Assembly (NCBI GenBank): GCA_002347035.1
Contig: DEAM01000009.1
Coordinates: 667-64,666 of the forward strand
DNA: 64,000 bases
Origin: Gemmatimonadales bacterium UBA2982
GTDB lineage: Bacteria; Gemmatimonadota; Gemmatimonadetes; Longimicrobiales; Gaopeijiaceae
Direction of reading: 5' to 3'
Positions within the stretch are counted from its first letter, which is position 1; every line of letters begins with the position of its first letter. A program made the position numbers and the translations under genes. A model generated the notes under the pieces. It ran no database searches, had not been told where the DNA came from, and saw only the letters and a list, made by a program, of their open reading frames with translations. This document shows positions 51,988 to 61,933 of the stretch, one piece after another.

Positions 51988-53619
51988 ATGTTTCGCCAAA
52001 GCATTTTTTTACTTGCACTCTTCGTCACAGCTTGCGGTGGCCAGGAGTCCGCTGACTTGATCCTCACCGGCGGAACAATCGCAATCGTGGATGAGGCGTT
52101 TACTACGTATGAGACGCTTGTGGTCAGGGACGGTAAGGTGCTAGCCGTAGGAGACGCTTCGCTTAAGGGCCGCTACACGGCTGACCGGACAGTGGAACTA
52201 GATGGCAGGCTCGTCGTTCCGGGCTTTAACGACACGCATACGCACCTCAGCGGAAACGCTCGACGCTACATCGACTTGGCCGGAGTGGAATCAATTTCAG
52301 AAATTCAGGACCTCGTGCGGGCTAAGATCGCCGAGATAGGAGAGGGCGAATGGATCACGGGGTACGGATGGAGTGAGGACGAGCTAGTCGAGCAGCGTCG
52401 ACCTCTGCGATACGACCTAGACGAGGCCGCCCCGAGAAATCCGGTCATTCTGACTCGGGCGGGAGGTCATAGTGGAGTTGGCAACTCTCTTGCTCTCGAA
52501 CTCTCGGATGTCACCCAAAACACCCCTCAGCCTGAGGGAGGAGTGATCGAGTATTATGAAGATGGAGAACTGAATGGAGTAATACGTGAAACCCATGGGA
52601 TGATCGGAGCGGGATTGATTCCGGAGGCTTCTGAGGAAGAGCTTCATGAAACTCACATCCAAGTCCTTCGTGACCAGCTAGCACTAGGAATCACCAGTGT
52701 AGTTCAGGCAGGTGTATCACCTAGGGGCTTCGAGCGATGGGAACGCATATACGAGGAAGTCGGGGACGAACTCCCGAGGGCTAACGTACAGATTCGCTGG
52801 AGCGGTGCCGACCGTATGAGAGATTTCGGTCGGATCACGGGTGATGGCGATGAGCGGCTGCGAGTAGGTGCAATAAAGGTCTTTGTTGATGGTGGTTTTA
52901 CGGGTCCTGCAGCCTACACGATCGAGCCCTACAGGGGGGAAACGGAGTACCGCGGCATCTTGGAGCGACCGGAGGAGGAGCTTCGGACCATCGTGAAGCA
53001 AGGGCATGACATGGGATGGCAGTTGGGTTTCCATGCGATCGGTGATGCGGCCATTGAAATAGCAGTCAACGCCTTCGTAGATGCGATCGAATCAAACCCA
53101 AAAGACGACCACCGTTATTACCTCAACCACTTCACGGTTCCACCGCCAGTGCGTACGCTCGATCTGATGGCAGAGCACGGCATTGCTATAGTGCAGCAGC
53201 CCAACTTCACGTACACCCTTGAGGGACGCTACGCAGCAAACCTAGACGGCCACCGACTTACGAATAACAACCCCGTGAAAACACCGATGGACCACGGGAT
53301 CTTCATGGCCCTCAGTAGTGATATCCTGCCGATTAATCCGCTAGTTGGCCTCTATGCTGCAGTAACAAGGAAGGGTATGTCAGGAGAGGTCTACGGTCCG
53401 GATGAGGCGATTACAATTGAGGAAGCCATACGCGGCTACACCGCAAATGGAGCATGGATCACCTTCGAAGAGGGTATCAAGGGTACACTTGAGCCAGGCA
53501 TGCTCGCTGACATGGTCGTGCTATCAGACGACCTGTTGGCGATTGAGCCTGACGACATCATAGACGTCGAGATTGATATGACGATTCTTGGTGGAAGCGT
53601 GCTGTATGAGCGGAACTGA
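51988..53619 (+). CDS. Amidohydrolase (YtcJ-like) lipoprotein
   Basis: A 543-residue amidohydrolase of the YtcJ/amidohydrolase-3 group, a metal-dependent TIM barrel with beta sandwich. The N-terminus is a lipoprotein signal with lipobox VTAC (C16). Metal site HTHLSGNARRY in GFNDTHTHL, GWQLGFHAIGDAAIE and YLNHFTV follow the family. Exported members may hydrolyse aromatic or peptide-like amides, but the substrate is unknown. ATG 51988 is fixed by GGAG six bases upstream, and a longer frame to 51868 is rejected. Confidence 0.88.
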   Translation: MFRQSIFLLALFVTACGGQESADLILTGGTIAIVDEAFTTYETLVVRDGKVLAVGDASLKGRYTADRTVELDGRLVVPGFNDTHTHLSGNARRYIDLAGVESISEIQDLVRAKIAEIGEGEWITGYGWSEDELVEQRRPLRYDLDEAAPRNPVILTRAGGHSGVGNSLALELSDVTQNTPQPEGGVIEYYEDGELNGVIRETHGMIGAGLIPEASEEELHETHIQVLRDQLALGITSVVQAGVSPRGFERWERIYEEVGDELPRANVQIRWSGADRMRDFGRITGDGDERLRVGAIKVFVDGGFTGPAAYTIEPYRGETEYRGILERPEEELRTIVKQGHDMGWQLGFHAIGDAAIEIAVNAFVDAIESNPKDDHRYYLNHFTVPPPVRTLDLMAEHGIAIVQQPNFTYTLEGRYAANLDGHRLTNNNPVKTPMDHGIFMALSSDILPINPLVGLYAAVTRKGMSGEVYGPDEAITIEEAIRGYTANGAWITFEEGIKGTLEPGMLADMVVLSDDLLAIEPDDIIDVEIDMTILGGSVLYERN

Positions 53620-53730
53620 CTTAACTCCGATACATACATCTCTGAGAACCACAACCGCGATCCCTTAGGTTTTAGCGTGCTCGGTTCCAGTAGGTCAGCA
53701 GCAGATTGACCCTATGCTCACCTTAGTCTT

Positions 53731-54456
53731 CTAGGCGGCCGGACTAGGCAGTCCAGGCGTACCGAAGATAATGTCGGTTATCGCTTTGATACTCCGGTTT
53801 CCGTAACGGAAGGGAACAACCAGCCTTAAGGGCGCGCCGTGTTGCGGCGTAATCGGTTCGTCATTCATGAGCCAGGCGAGCATTACCTGCGGATGGCGGA
53901 GTTCAACCATGGACTCGTCCACGTAATGACCGTCAGACGCGGTGAGACGGCAATAATGGGCTCCAGGCACAATACCCAACATGTCGGCAAAGTCAGTGAA
54001 GCGTACTCCCGTCCATTTCACGACCCCACTTGGAAGAGGCGCACCACATTGCAGTAGGTATGTTTTAGAGACCCGTGGCAGCGGCTCCAGATCAGAAAAA
54101 CGAAGTGTCCCACGCTTGGTCCCCAGCCCACGAGTATCAACACGGACAGCCATTCTCTGGTAGTCGTACTCAATCTCCGGTGCGGTGCGGTCTGGTGTCC
54201 GCCACATTAGACGCCCCTCGCGTTCTTGAATCGGACCTGCATCTGACTCCGGGTGCTCAGGAGCTGAGCCGTCCGAGTTCAACGGCAGCGCCACAGGAAA
54301 TCCATCTCTTGGATCGACCGTCTCTAGCCGATCTGGGAATTCCTGTTCTCTACTAGCAACCTCTGCCGCCAGTTTTCTCGGATCTAGACCGGTAACCGAA
54401 AGGCCAGCCAGGGCAGATCCTGATACTGCGATTGCGTCACGTCGTGAGATTTTCAT
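53731..54456 (-). CDS. Molybdopterin-dependent oxidoreductase (sulfite oxidase fold)
   Basis: A 241-residue Tat-exported protein: MKISRRDAIAVSGSALAGLS is the Tat signal. The molybdopterin domain of the sulfite-oxidase/YedY type follows, with SKTYLLQCGAPLPSG supplying the Mo-binding cysteine, WTGVRFTDFADMLG, and GAPLRLVVPFRYGNRSIKAI. It lacks the C-terminal dimerisation domain, like YedY. The physiological substrate is unknown. ATG 54456 is used rather than an upstream start at 54489. It is divergent from an NHL lipoprotein gene. Confidence 0.85.
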   Translation of the reverse strand: MKISRRDAIAVSGSALAGLSVTGLDPRKLAAEVASREQEFPDRLETVDPRDGFPVALPLNSDGSAPEHPESDAGPIQEREGRLMWRTPDRTAPEIEYDYQRMAVRVDTRGLGTKRGTLRFSDLEPLPRVSKTYLLQCGAPLPSGVVKWTGVRFTDFADMLGIVPGAHYCRLTASDGHYVDESMVELRHPQVMLAWLMNDEPITPQHGAPLRLVVPFRYGNRSIKAITDIIFGTPGLPSPAA

Positions 54457-54679
54457 GCCCAGGATTCCTCTTGGTGAAGGGGCAAGCACTTAGTACCGCT
54501 GCGCTGAGTCAGAGTACTCCAGTGCGTGGAGGACAGCAATCAGTACTAGGTAGCTCCGCCCCCCCCATGCTCATCAACAAAGGTTCACTTAGGTCAACAA
54601 GTTGCTGGTGCACATGGGCAAGCCTAGACTGTTGCCTCCTCAATCTGGCCCAGGAGGCCATCGCTCTCGGAGGCGTCTA

Positions 54680-56209
54680 ATGTCTAAGGCTCAATTTGCC
54701 TTTATGGTGGTTTTCCTCGGACCTGCTCTCAGTTTGGCAGCTTGCTCAGGCTCACCGGGAAACGGACCTACTGGAGGAGGAGAGGCCGCTACGCTACTGA
54801 GTGAGACCGGAGCGATCGAAGGACTAGCAGAGACCCGATGGGCACCAAGGGTTCCCAGTGGAGCTGCGGTGCCGAGCTTCGTTGTCGATCCCAGTTGGCC
54901 AAAGCCCCTTCCCAACAACTGGAGGATCAGCCAGATCGGTGGAATCTCGGTGGATTCGCACGACAATATCTGGGTCTACCATCGGCCAAGAGCTCTTGGA
55001 TCTAGTTCAGCCGGAGCTATGCCAAGGGCCGGCACTAATGACGAGGGAGTTCCCATTAGTGCTATCGGACATCCGCGGCCGTACGCCGACCGGAACACGG
55101 GTTGCTGTGTGCCTGCTCCATCCTTGCTCAAGTTCGATCCTGCAGGGAACCTACTGGACGCCTGGGGTGGGCCATCTGACCCGGGCTTCTTGGAGGAGAA
55201 TTGTCGAACGGAAGACGGGTGTTTCTGGCCCGCTCGTGAGCACGGCATCTTTGTGGACCACAACGACTTTGTATACGTCTCTGGTAACGGGCAGGACGGA
55301 GGTTCCCGGCAGCAACAAGGCGTAGAGACGTACCCATGGGCACCATCTTTCGGGGACGATTCTCACATCCTGAAATTCACCGCAGAGGGAGAGTTCATAT
55401 ACCAGATTGGCTACGCGGGAATGGAGGGGCCGGACAGTGAGAACATCGACGGTGGACCCAATGGAACGCCGCAGCCCTATCTTGTAGCGGACATGAGCGT
55501 CGACGAGACGACGAACCGCCTCTACGTCGCCGATGGGTATGGGAATCGACGCATTCTTATCGCGGATGCAGAGACAGGACAGTACATCGGTCACTTCGGC
55601 GCGTACGGGCAGAACCCTGTCCTCGACGACCCGAGTGCGGGCGTCTCTGATACCGACGTGGGCCCTTGGATGAGCGACTACCAAGCCGGAAACATGACGC
55701 CGCTGTTCTTTCGGAGTCCCTTGCACTGTGCCAGTGTCAGCGGCGATGGATTCCTCTACGCCTGTGACCGTGGCAACAATCGTGTCCAGATCTTTGACCT
55801 GGGAGCCGAAGACCTAGGCAGGCCATGCGCGAACCCGAATGCAGAGTCTCAGGTGTGCGGCTTTGTTGATGAGGTCCATGTGGCACCCCAAACCGCCAGT
55901 GGGACTGCAGGCACGGCCGCACTCTCAACTGACCCTGGACAGACTTGCGTCTATGTGGGGGACCTGGCCAACGGGACCCTGTATGCTATCGACCGTGAGA
56001 ATCTGACCGAATTAGACCGGATCGGACGGCCGGGTCGGCAGGCCGGTGAATTCCATTGGCTCCATGCCTTGGCTGTCGATTCGCAAGGCAACGTATATAC
56101 GGGTGAAGTGGACAGTGGACAAAGGATCCAGAAGTTTCTCAGATACGGATCAGAAAGCTGCAGTGGGACAGGAAGTAGTGATGTAGGCCTTTACGCCACC
56201 AACAGGTGA
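54680..56209 (+). CDS. NHL-repeat (beta-propeller) lipoprotein
   Basis: A 509-residue lipoprotein with lipobox LAAC (C21). The mature part is a six-bladed propeller of NHL-type units, such as GGISVDSHDNIWVYHR, GIFVDHNDFVYVSGNG and ADGYGNRRILIADAETGQYIGHFG, ending LHALAVDSQGNVYTGEVDSGQRIQKFL. Related proteins include peptidyl-alpha-hydroxyglycine lyases and structural propellers, so enzyme activity is uncertain. ATG 54680 has CGGAGG six bases upstream. It is followed by a second NHL lipoprotein gene. Confidence 0.85.
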   Translation: MSKAQFAFMVVFLGPALSLAACSGSPGNGPTGGGEAATLLSETGAIEGLAETRWAPRVPSGAAVPSFVVDPSWPKPLPNNWRISQIGGISVDSHDNIWVYHRPRALGSSSAGAMPRAGTNDEGVPISAIGHPRPYADRNTGCCVPAPSLLKFDPAGNLLDAWGGPSDPGFLEENCRTEDGCFWPAREHGIFVDHNDFVYVSGNGQDGGSRQQQGVETYPWAPSFGDDSHILKFTAEGEFIYQIGYAGMEGPDSENIDGGPNGTPQPYLVADMSVDETTNRLYVADGYGNRRILIADAETGQYIGHFGAYGQNPVLDDPSAGVSDTDVGPWMSDYQAGNMTPLFFRSPLHCASVSGDGFLYACDRGNNRVQIFDLGAEDLGRPCANPNAESQVCGFVDEVHVAPQTASGTAGTAALSTDPGQTCVYVGDLANGTLYAIDRENLTELDRIGRPGRQAGEFHWLHALAVDSQGNVYTGEVDSGQRIQKFLRYGSESCSGTGSSDVGLYATNR

Positions 56210-56297
56210 CAACGGACACAGAAAGCCCCAGCGATATTTCCTGGGAAGAGCTTTTTGTTCGCCCGGATATTCCCGGATATTACAAGGACTGGAGAAA

Positions 56298-57374
56298 ATG
56301 ATGAGGCAAGCAAGAATGGCTTGGGTGGTACTCCCGCTCTTGATCGCATGGACGGGGTGTGCACCCGGAGAGAGCAACTACAGCGACCCGAACATGACCC
56401 CACTCAACGATCTCCCGAATCCCTACGCACCGAGGGAGGTGATGCCCTTGCCGGATGGGCGTTCTTGGGGTTCCACGGCAGGTGTCGATGCAGCGAAAGG
56501 ACGTGACGACATCTGGGCGATCGACCGGTGTGGAAGCAATAATTGCGTGGGAAACGATGACGACCCTCTGATGCACTACGATGCAGAGGGGAACCTAATC
56601 GGTCAGATGGGAGCAGGGTTATTTGCTTTCCCACACGGTATACACGTGGACCAAGAAGGTAACGTCTGGGTGACGGACCCACTGCCGCCCGACGGGCGTG
56701 GATCGGGCGGGAACGTTGGACAACAGGTCACGAAGCTCAGCCCCGACGGCAGGATTCTCCTGCAACTTGGAACGCGCATGGTGACTGGTGACGGCCCTGA
56801 TCAGTTCAGTTCACCTTCTGATGTCGTCGTGGGTAGGAATGGAGACATCTTCGTGATCGACGGCCACGGCGAGGGCACGAATGAACGCGTCATGAAGTTC
56901 GATAGTGACGGGAATTTCATTATGCAGTGGGGAAGCCCCGGCAACGGCCCGTGCGGAGTTCACGAATTCTCCAGTCTCCATGCCATAGATATCGACTCAC
57001 AGGGCCGTCTATTTATCGGAGACCGTGATAACAACCGTATCCAAATCTACGATCAGGACGGTAATTACCTCGATTGTTGGTACCAGTTCAGCCGGCCAGC
57101 AGGAATCTATATTGATGCGGACGACAACATGTTTGTCACCGACTCTGAATCAAGGGACGGCCCAGACAACGGTATGGACCTATCCCACCCCGGATGGCAG
57201 CGCGGCATACGGATCGGTAGCGCCATAGACGGATCAGTAAGTTACTTCATACCGGATCCGAACCCTCAGGGCGGCAGCAGCACATCAGAGGGTGTAGCTG
57301 CAATCGGGGGAGGAGCGATCGTTTACGGGGCTGAAGTTGGGCCAAGATCCTTTGTCCGACACATCAGGAATTAA
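56298..57374 (+). CDS. NHL-repeat lipoprotein
   Basis: A 358-residue second propeller lipoprotein, lipobox WTGC (C21). Blades include HGIHVDQEGNVWVTDPL, DVVVGRNGDIFVIDGHGEG, LHAIDIDSQGRLFIGDRDNN and GIYIDADDNMFVTDSES, the aspartate-rich loops of NHL units. It lies 88 bases after the first NHL gene on the same strand, so it is probably a duplicated, co-expressed partner. Two adjacent ATGs are present at 56298 and 56301; the second has the better six-base spacing from GGAG. A strong terminator follows. Confidence 0.85.
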   Translation: MMRQARMAWVVLPLLIAWTGCAPGESNYSDPNMTPLNDLPNPYAPREVMPLPDGRSWGSTAGVDAAKGRDDIWAIDRCGSNNCVGNDDDPLMHYDAEGNLIGQMGAGLFAFPHGIHVDQEGNVWVTDPLPPDGRGSGGNVGQQVTKLSPDGRILLQLGTRMVTGDGPDQFSSPSDVVVGRNGDIFVIDGHGEGTNERVMKFDSDGNFIMQWGSPGNGPCGVHEFSSLHAIDIDSQGRLFIGDRDNNRIQIYDQDGNYLDCWYQFSRPAGIYIDADDNMFVTDSESRDGPDNGMDLSHPGWQRGIRIGSAIDGSVSYFIPDPNPQGGSSTSEGVAAIGGGAIVYGAEVGPRSFVRHIRN

Positions 57375-57403
57375 GCAATCAGCTCATAAATAGCCGATTG
57401 AGG

Positions 57404-57437
57404 AAACGGGAGAGTCCGGATACGGGCTCTCCCGTTT
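57404..57437. terminator. Bidirectional Rho-independent terminator
   Basis: A nearly perfect 15-bp stem (57404-57418 with 57423-57437, one T-G pair, loop GATA) has AAA on one side and TTT on the other. It lies between the convergent NHL lipoprotein (ends 57374) and addA (ends 57458), so it should stop transcription from both directions. Confidence 0.88.
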
Positions 57438-57457
57438 AGTTCTTGTGCTAACGACAG

Positions 57458-60400
57458 CTACCAGCTTTCGATCCTGTCCTGTGCGGTGAAGAATAACACG
57501 CGCTCTTTCACCGCCTCGCCTGTCAGTTGCGTCCACGCGTCGGCATACAGATCGACCTGCTGTCGGTACGCGCGACTGCGCATAGCAAAATCTGGGTCCG
57601 TCCCTACGTCGGTTTTATAGTCTGCGATCACCCAACCGTCATGCTCAAGAAAAGCCAGGTCGATTACTCCTTCCAAAACGTGGCTAGTAGAACTCGGAGT
57701 ATCCTCTTCAGCTGAATCATCCTGCTCATCAGATGACTCCATCTCATCTTCGAAGAGATTGGACTGGGACAGCCCAGGCTTTCCTGGAATGTCACTCTCC
57801 TCAGCAGAGTCCTGGGTCTGCTTCACAAATCCGGGCGCGGCAAACGAAACTTCTGCAAGGACTCGTTCCGCTCCTTGGGCACGGATCCATAGATCAGACG
57901 CACGGATCCTGTTGACTAACTCTAGGAGCTCATCCAATTCGACTGGATCTCCATGATCATCAAGTGGCCTGTCGTATTCGATTAGAAGGTCACGGCAGGT
58001 GGCGTAAAGAGCATCCGCAGAAGGCTCAGAAGCTGCTGCAGCCAGAGCGGCATGTACGACGTTTCCCCATGCAAAGCCACGGAATACCTGGTCCGTATCC
58101 GCTTCCTTCAAAATCGGCTTTGGAGATTCTAGGTGGGGGTTATCCTTTGCTACCTCTGTAACTGTAGAGTAGGTGAAGGATGGCGCCGCAAGCTCCGCTA
58201 GTCTTTCGGTTGCCGTCGCTCCTGCCTGGCGAGTCTGGTCTGGAGTGAAATCCACACTATCACGAGCAAGTGGAGATCCTAACCCTAAGTTTAGTCTTGT
58301 CGCCCACTTATCTAGCCCCGGGTGTAGTACTTTCCATACAGAGGTGTCCTTACCTCCCTCCCTTCGCGCCACTAACAACTCCTCCTTCGCTCGGGTTGCA
58401 GCGACGTACACAAGCCGAACCTCCTCGGCGTCCTGAAGTGTTTTCTCGTACCGCTCCAGATTCTCCCAATTGCGCGGCTGGACCAACCTCCGACCCCAAA
58501 GATCATCGACCCGAAAAAAGCCCACCGGAGGTCCGTCTTTGGGACGGGAGACAGACTGTTTAATTGGGTTCGGTCGTCGACCCGATGGCTCAGCGAGGAC
58601 AACCACAGGAGCTTCGAGCCCCTTAGCTTGATGGACATTCATGACGCGAATTACGTCTCGCTTCCCTGGCTCAAGTGGTACCTCTGCGTCTCCCGAATCT
58701 AGAGCAGCCTTTAGCGCCTCAAGTGCTGCTGGCAGGGACGTGTTACCGGCAAGGGCAGCTGCCCGAATCTCGTTCAAGATGTAAACCAGAGTCCCAGCAC
58801 GAAGCGAGCCCAGTTCGCTCGCTGAAGCATACGGTATGAGTCCTAACTCGCTCGTGAGTCCCGAAATGAAGACATCCGCGGGTTGCGACCTCGCTTGCAC
58901 CCACCATTTATGGAGGTGGTCAAGTGCCTCCAGCACCTCAGAATGTCCTTGGTCCGAAAGGCGCATAACATCGAAACTGCCTCCGTCGAGACGGTGTGCG
59001 ACTAGACGATCATAGTCTATTCCAAAGAAAAGACCCACGAGGGCCGCAGTGACCTTGACTGGGTTAGTTGGATCTACCATGCACTCCAAGACAACCCTGA
59101 GCTCTTGGATCTCTTCCCAGTCTTCGACTCGGGCACCTGTTACCTGGGCTGGCAGGTTCTGCTCTTCGAGGGCACGAGCGTACTTGCTTAGTCGTCCCTT
59201 ATAAATCGTCAGGATCAAGAAATCTTCCGCCTTCCGCTCTCCATTGTCGATGCGCTCTCTGATCCACGCAGCGATTCGCCCCGCATCGTCTAGCGCCCTG
59301 GCATCTGGAGTATTTTGGGGTGGCTGGACTTCGTACATGAAGACACCACCAGGCTCAGTCTTTGATGGCTTCGTATTAAGTGGCTCGAAGCCCGCCTGTT
59401 CAAGAGTAGCAGAAGGAGGAAACAGACCTTCCAAGCTGAAGGTTTTGTTAACAAAATCACCAATCGCAGGGCTCGAGCGGAAGTTGGCTGTCAGTTGGAT
59501 TACCGAACCGAAATCCTGGAATCGCTCCTTTACGAAATCGTAGAGCTGAATATCGGCTCGGCGGAAGCGATAAATACTCTGCTTTGAATCCCCGACAACG
59601 AAGAGGGCCCCAGGGCGCGGTTCCACACCCCGCCACTCCACATCCATCGACCACCCGCCCCATCCATTCCGGTAGACTCCAGTGTTTTCGCCCTCTGATT
59701 CAGCAGGAGGCTCAGAAGCTAGCAATAGAACGATTTCAGCCTGCAGCGGATCCGTATCCTGAAATTCGTCTACGAGGAGTCTACGGTAACGCTCTCCAAA
59801 ATACCGACGCATCTTCGGATTGGACCGCAGCAGCCGAGCCGAGAGAAAAAGAAGGTCCTGAAACTCTAGTTTGCCATTTTGTGTCCTGTATTCCGAAAAC
59901 TCATCGCGCGCGTCGAGGACGAACTGAAGTACCAAGGCATACATACGTTGATACCAAAGGTTCACAAGCTCGCGGGCTGGGCCACTCTCTCTACCGAAGT
60001 ATTCGACCCGCTCATGAAGATTCTTCGCCTCCTTCTTTTCCTTCCAACGGTTCTGAGTTACCCCAGGGGCACTCCCGTCTGGCTTACACAAAATCGAGAG
60101 CGCCTGGAAGGAGAGGTGTGGATCATCCCAATCTTCAACTTCACGGATGTAATGAAGCTTGCGGATAGCGTTCTGCAGGGGGTCCCAACCCCTATCTGGC
60201 TCTAATTCCGGCATCAACTCCCAAGCCTGGTCAATGATTGCACCCAACTCCTTCCGGATGGCCGTAAAATCTGACCGTGACGGCAACTCTGCATCGTCTG
60301 CTGGGAGTTCCACGTCTGGATACTCCACGACCTTCCCGAACAACTCGAAGAGGTCTAGGGGTCGCACACCCAGATGGACAAGAGACTCGAGGCCGGAGTC

Positions 60401-60895
60401 GTTCTCCCGGGTTAGTCGTTCAAGGTAGGCAGTAAAGAAACGTTCGCGAGAGGATAAAAGTTCTGACTCTGGAAGCACCTCGAAAGAGGGATCTAAGCCA
60501 ACTCCAACCCCTGCTTCACGGAGAATTCTCGCGCAGAATCCATGGATGGTGCCGATGAAGATTGGCTGTTGTGTGGCCAAGGCATCCTCAAGCCTTTCCT
60601 GCGAATCATAATCCGGCTTATCAGCTTTCCTTTCTTGGGCTAGACGCTCATCAATCCTTGCTTGGAACCGCTCCCGAAGCTCCCTGGCAGCCTTCTTCGT
60701 AAACGTGACCGCGGCAATATCTTCAGGTCTTGCTTTACCCGACTCAATAAGGGCCACCATCCGACTAACAAGCTCGGTGGTCTTCCCTGAACCAGGACCA
60801 GCATCCACCAGGATATTGTCGTCGAGATCATTAGCGATCTTAGCACGAGCGCCTTGATCGGGTGGCCACAGTGAACTTCTTTCAGTGTCAGTCAC
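57458..60895 (-). CDS. addA: ATP-dependent helicase/nuclease AddA (UvrD family)
   Basis: This 1145-residue SF1 helicase and nuclease subunit of the AddAB recombination complex resects double-strand breaks. Walker A GPGSGKTT is at 33-40, Walker B LLVDEFQDTDPLQAE, then FVVGDSKQSIYRFRRADI and NVHQAKGLEAPVVVLAEPSGR. The C-terminal RecB-type nuclease has GFAWGNVVHAALAAA and GVIDLAFLEHDGWVIADYKTD. Ahead of the nuclease core is an acidic linker (NLFEDEMESSDEQDDSAEED). GTG at 60895 without a strong ribosome site. An unrelated gene separates it from addB. Confidence 0.93.
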   Translation of the reverse strand: MTDTERSSLWPPDQGARAKIANDLDDNILVDAGPGSGKTTELVSRMVALIESGKARPEDIAAVTFTKKAARELRERFQARIDERLAQERKADKPDYDSQERLEDALATQQPIFIGTIHGFCARILREAGVGVGLDPSFEVLPESELLSSRERFFTAYLERLTRENDSGLESLVHLGVRPLDLFELFGKVVEYPDVELPADDAELPSRSDFTAIRKELGAIIDQAWELMPELEPDRGWDPLQNAIRKLHYIREVEDWDDPHLSFQALSILCKPDGSAPGVTQNRWKEKKEAKNLHERVEYFGRESGPARELVNLWYQRMYALVLQFVLDARDEFSEYRTQNGKLEFQDLLFLSARLLRSNPKMRRYFGERYRRLLVDEFQDTDPLQAEIVLLLASEPPAESEGENTGVYRNGWGGWSMDVEWRGVEPRPGALFVVGDSKQSIYRFRRADIQLYDFVKERFQDFGSVIQLTANFRSSPAIGDFVNKTFSLEGLFPPSATLEQAGFEPLNTKPSKTEPGGVFMYEVQPPQNTPDARALDDAGRIAAWIRERIDNGERKAEDFLILTIYKGRLSKYARALEEQNLPAQVTGARVEDWEEIQELRVVLECMVDPTNPVKVTAALVGLFFGIDYDRLVAHRLDGGSFDVMRLSDQGHSEVLEALDHLHKWWVQARSQPADVFISGLTSELGLIPYASASELGSLRAGTLVYILNEIRAAALAGNTSLPAALEALKAALDSGDAEVPLEPGKRDVIRVMNVHQAKGLEAPVVVLAEPSGRRPNPIKQSVSRPKDGPPVGFFRVDDLWGRRLVQPRNWENLERYEKTLQDAEEVRLVYVAATRAKEELLVARREGGKDTSVWKVLHPGLDKWATRLNLGLGSPLARDSVDFTPDQTRQAGATATERLAELAAPSFTYSTVTEVAKDNPHLESPKPILKEADTDQVFRGFAWGNVVHAALAAAASEPSADALYATCRDLLIEYDRPLDDHGDPVELDELLELVNRIRASDLWIRAQGAERVLAEVSFAAPGFVKQTQDSAEESDIPGKPGLSQSNLFEDEMESSDEQDDSAEEDTPSSTSHVLEGVIDLAFLEHDGWVIADYKTDVGTDPDFAMRSRAYRQQVDLYADAWTQLTGEAVKERVLFFTAQDRIESW

Positions 60896-60980
60896 GTGGC
60901 CAATTTGAAGGTGGATATGCTCAGGGGAAAGTCAAAATCAGAACCACAATCAAAAGGACTATAGGCGTATTCCGTAAGAC

Positions 60981-61841
60981 CTACATGCCCTGCACGACTC
61001 TATTGTGAAGAACCCCCACTCCTTTCACTTCCACCTCGTAAGTATCACCTGGCTCCATGGCCTGGGTGGTACCCATTGTCCCGCTCCAGATGAGATCGCC
61101 CGGGTAAAGCGTAAAATACTGTGAGATATAGTGAAGCATGTAGTTGATGTTGAAGAGCATGTCCGAAGAGTTCTGGCCCTGAGTTCGCACTCCATTGTGT
61201 CGGCCCTCTATATCTAAATTCCCGTAGTCGAGGCCGGTAACGAGATGAGGTCCTACGGCATTGAATGTGCGGCTACCCTTTGCCCTGCTCCACTGCAGGT
61301 CTTCAGCCTGCCAGTCTCGCTCGCTCACATCATTCCCGGCGGAAACACCAAAAATGTAATCAGGAGCATCCTCTAGAGAGACATTAGTCGCCTCGCGACC
61401 TACAACTGCTACTAATTCAGCCTCGTAGTGTAAATTTAGTGACTCACGTGGTCGAACGATGTTCTCTTCGGGGCCAATGACAGACGAGGCCGGAACTAGA
61501 AAGACCCCAGGATATTCTGCTGGCCTCCCAGTATTGCCTGCAATCGCGGGTTCGCCTGTAATGTGGCTGCGGAAATTGAAGGCCGTCATAAATATCTGAC
61601 TTGGTGCCACCGGCGCCTTGAGCACCACGTTAGAACTAGCAACACTCCGCCCCGTTCGACGACCACCTAAATAAGGTGCATCAGAAAGCTGATGAATCAT
61701 TGTCCCTGATAGCTCGCCCCACGAGATATCCCCCGCCTGCTCGTAACGAACGTAACTTTGGCTGCTCTGAGCCTCTGTAGTGATCGGTAGGATGCCGAGC
61801 GTCCCGGCTACTACGACAACACCTAAGATATTCGACTTCAA
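60981..61841 (-). CDS. Fumarylacetoacetate hydrolase-family protein with signal peptide
   Basis: A 286-residue FAH-fold protein: QIFMTAFNFRSHI, the metal ligands in LHYEAELVAVVG, FGVSAGNDVSERDWQ, WSRAKGSRTFNAVGPHLV and DLIWSGTMGTTQAMEPGD. Family members hydrolyse or decarboxylate C-C bonds in the cytoplasm. Here the N-terminus is a signal peptide (MKSNILGVVVVAGTLGIL, cut near TEAQS), so it appears exported. The start is TTG 61841, with GGGAG eight bases upstream. It lies between addB and addA on the same strand, an odd place for such an enzyme. Confidence 0.82.
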   Translation of the reverse strand: MKSNILGVVVVAGTLGILPITTEAQSSQSYVRYEQAGDISWGELSGTMIHQLSDAPYLGGRRTGRSVASSNVVLKAPVAPSQIFMTAFNFRSHITGEPAIAGNTGRPAEYPGVFLVPASSVIGPEENIVRPRESLNLHYEAELVAVVGREATNVSLEDAPDYIFGVSAGNDVSERDWQAEDLQWSRAKGSRTFNAVGPHLVTGLDYGNLDIEGRHNGVRTQGQNSSDMLFNINYMLHYISQYFTLYPGDLIWSGTMGTTQAMEPGDTYEVEVKGVGVLHNRVVQGM

Positions 61842-61933
61842 AATGAATACTCCCTTTGGGTTTCTGGAGGCCAACAACCTGCTAGTGTCACTCCTGCGAC
61901 GCTACCGCTTCATCTACAATCAAAAGCTTCATT

